Assembly: GCF_010093305.1 (NCBI RefSeq)
Contig: NZ_PDWS01000020.1
Coordinates: 29,851 to 93,850 of the forward strand
DNA: 64,000 nucleotides
Direction of reading: 5' to 3'
Source: Pseudoxanthomonas sacheonensis
GTDB lineage: Bacteria; Pseudomonadota; Gammaproteobacteria; Xanthomonadales; Xanthomonadaceae
The notes below the pieces were generated by a model. The model searched no databases and was not told where the DNA came from. It saw only the letters and a list, made by a program, of their open reading frames with translations. Made by a program: the position numbers and the translations under genes. Positions 63,953 through 64,000 of this stretch are shown one piece after another (the first letter of the stretch is position 1; the number at the start of each line of letters is the position of its first letter).

Positions 63953-63976
63953 CCGGTTGGGCCATGGCCCAACCGG
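63953..63976. terminator. 24-nt perfect palindrome after tufA
   Basis: Same CCGGTTGGGCCA/TGGCCCAACCGG palindrome as after tufB, 9 nt past the stop. Confidence 0.6.
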
Positions 63977-64000
63977 CTTTGTCAGGTCGTCATCCCCGCG

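Overview
The window is high-GC Gammaproteobacterial chromosome and reads as Xanthomonadaceae (Lysobacteraceae), most likely Lysobacter or a close relative. The basis is gene order and content: the hemA-prfA block divergent from TPR-lolB-ispE-tRNA-Gln-prs, a three-gene PntAA/PntAB/PntB transhydrogenase, a tRNA-tufB-tRNA-Trp-secE-nusG-rplKAJL-rpoBC-rpsL-rpsG-fusA-tufA run, a secreted S8 protease with PKD, PPC and P domains, a secreted multidomain GH18 chitinase, and many interspersed palindromes of xanthomonad type. The genus is an inference; no rRNA gene is present to confirm it. There is no phage, insertion sequence, CRISPR array or recognisable defence system.

Layout. 1-8.3 kb: 3' part of prmC, proline iminopeptidase, a transglutaminase-like protein, an overlapping N-formylglutamate amidohydrolase/NUDIX pair, an overlapping 5'-3' exonuclease/nitroreductase pair, and a DUF1631 protein. 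8.8-13.7 kb: pntAA, then pntAB-pntB, separated by a minus-strand block (11-residue-repeat secreted protein, ECF-like sigma factor, one-TM candidate anti-sigma protein, DUF3106 protein). 13.7-25 kb: small membrane protein, SufT, secreted S8 protease, the compact operon wrbA-DUF2069-secreted protein-short asparaginase, YihY, a TlpA-like lipoprotein, acylphosphatase, chitinase. 25-33 kb: moaB-HTH-ppk2, a GNAT enzyme, hemA-prfA, and divergently TPR-lolB-ispE-tRNA-Gln.

33-45 kb: prs, rplY, pth, ychF, then a TonB-dependent receptor with FecR/FecI-type regulators, divergent from a secreted cyanophycinase-like protein and an isoaspartyl peptidase. 44.7-64 kb is the translation and transcription superlocus: tRNA-Tyr, tRNA-Gly, tRNA-Thr, tufB, tRNA-Trp, secE, nusG, rplK, rplA, rplJ, rplL, rpoB, rpoC, rpsL, rpsG, fusA, tufA. 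The second tuf copy is nearly identical to the first, with differences confined to the middle of the gene.

The most striking non-coding signal is a family of seven imperfect palindromes of GGGATT/GGGAAT tandem units. All lie between 33 and 63 kb, and five sit 10-20 nt upstream of a housekeeping start codon (prs, ychF, rplJ, rpoC, tufA). Other palindromic families dominate the first half, and several of them, plus one of this family, supply the stop codon or C-terminal codons of the adjacent gene.
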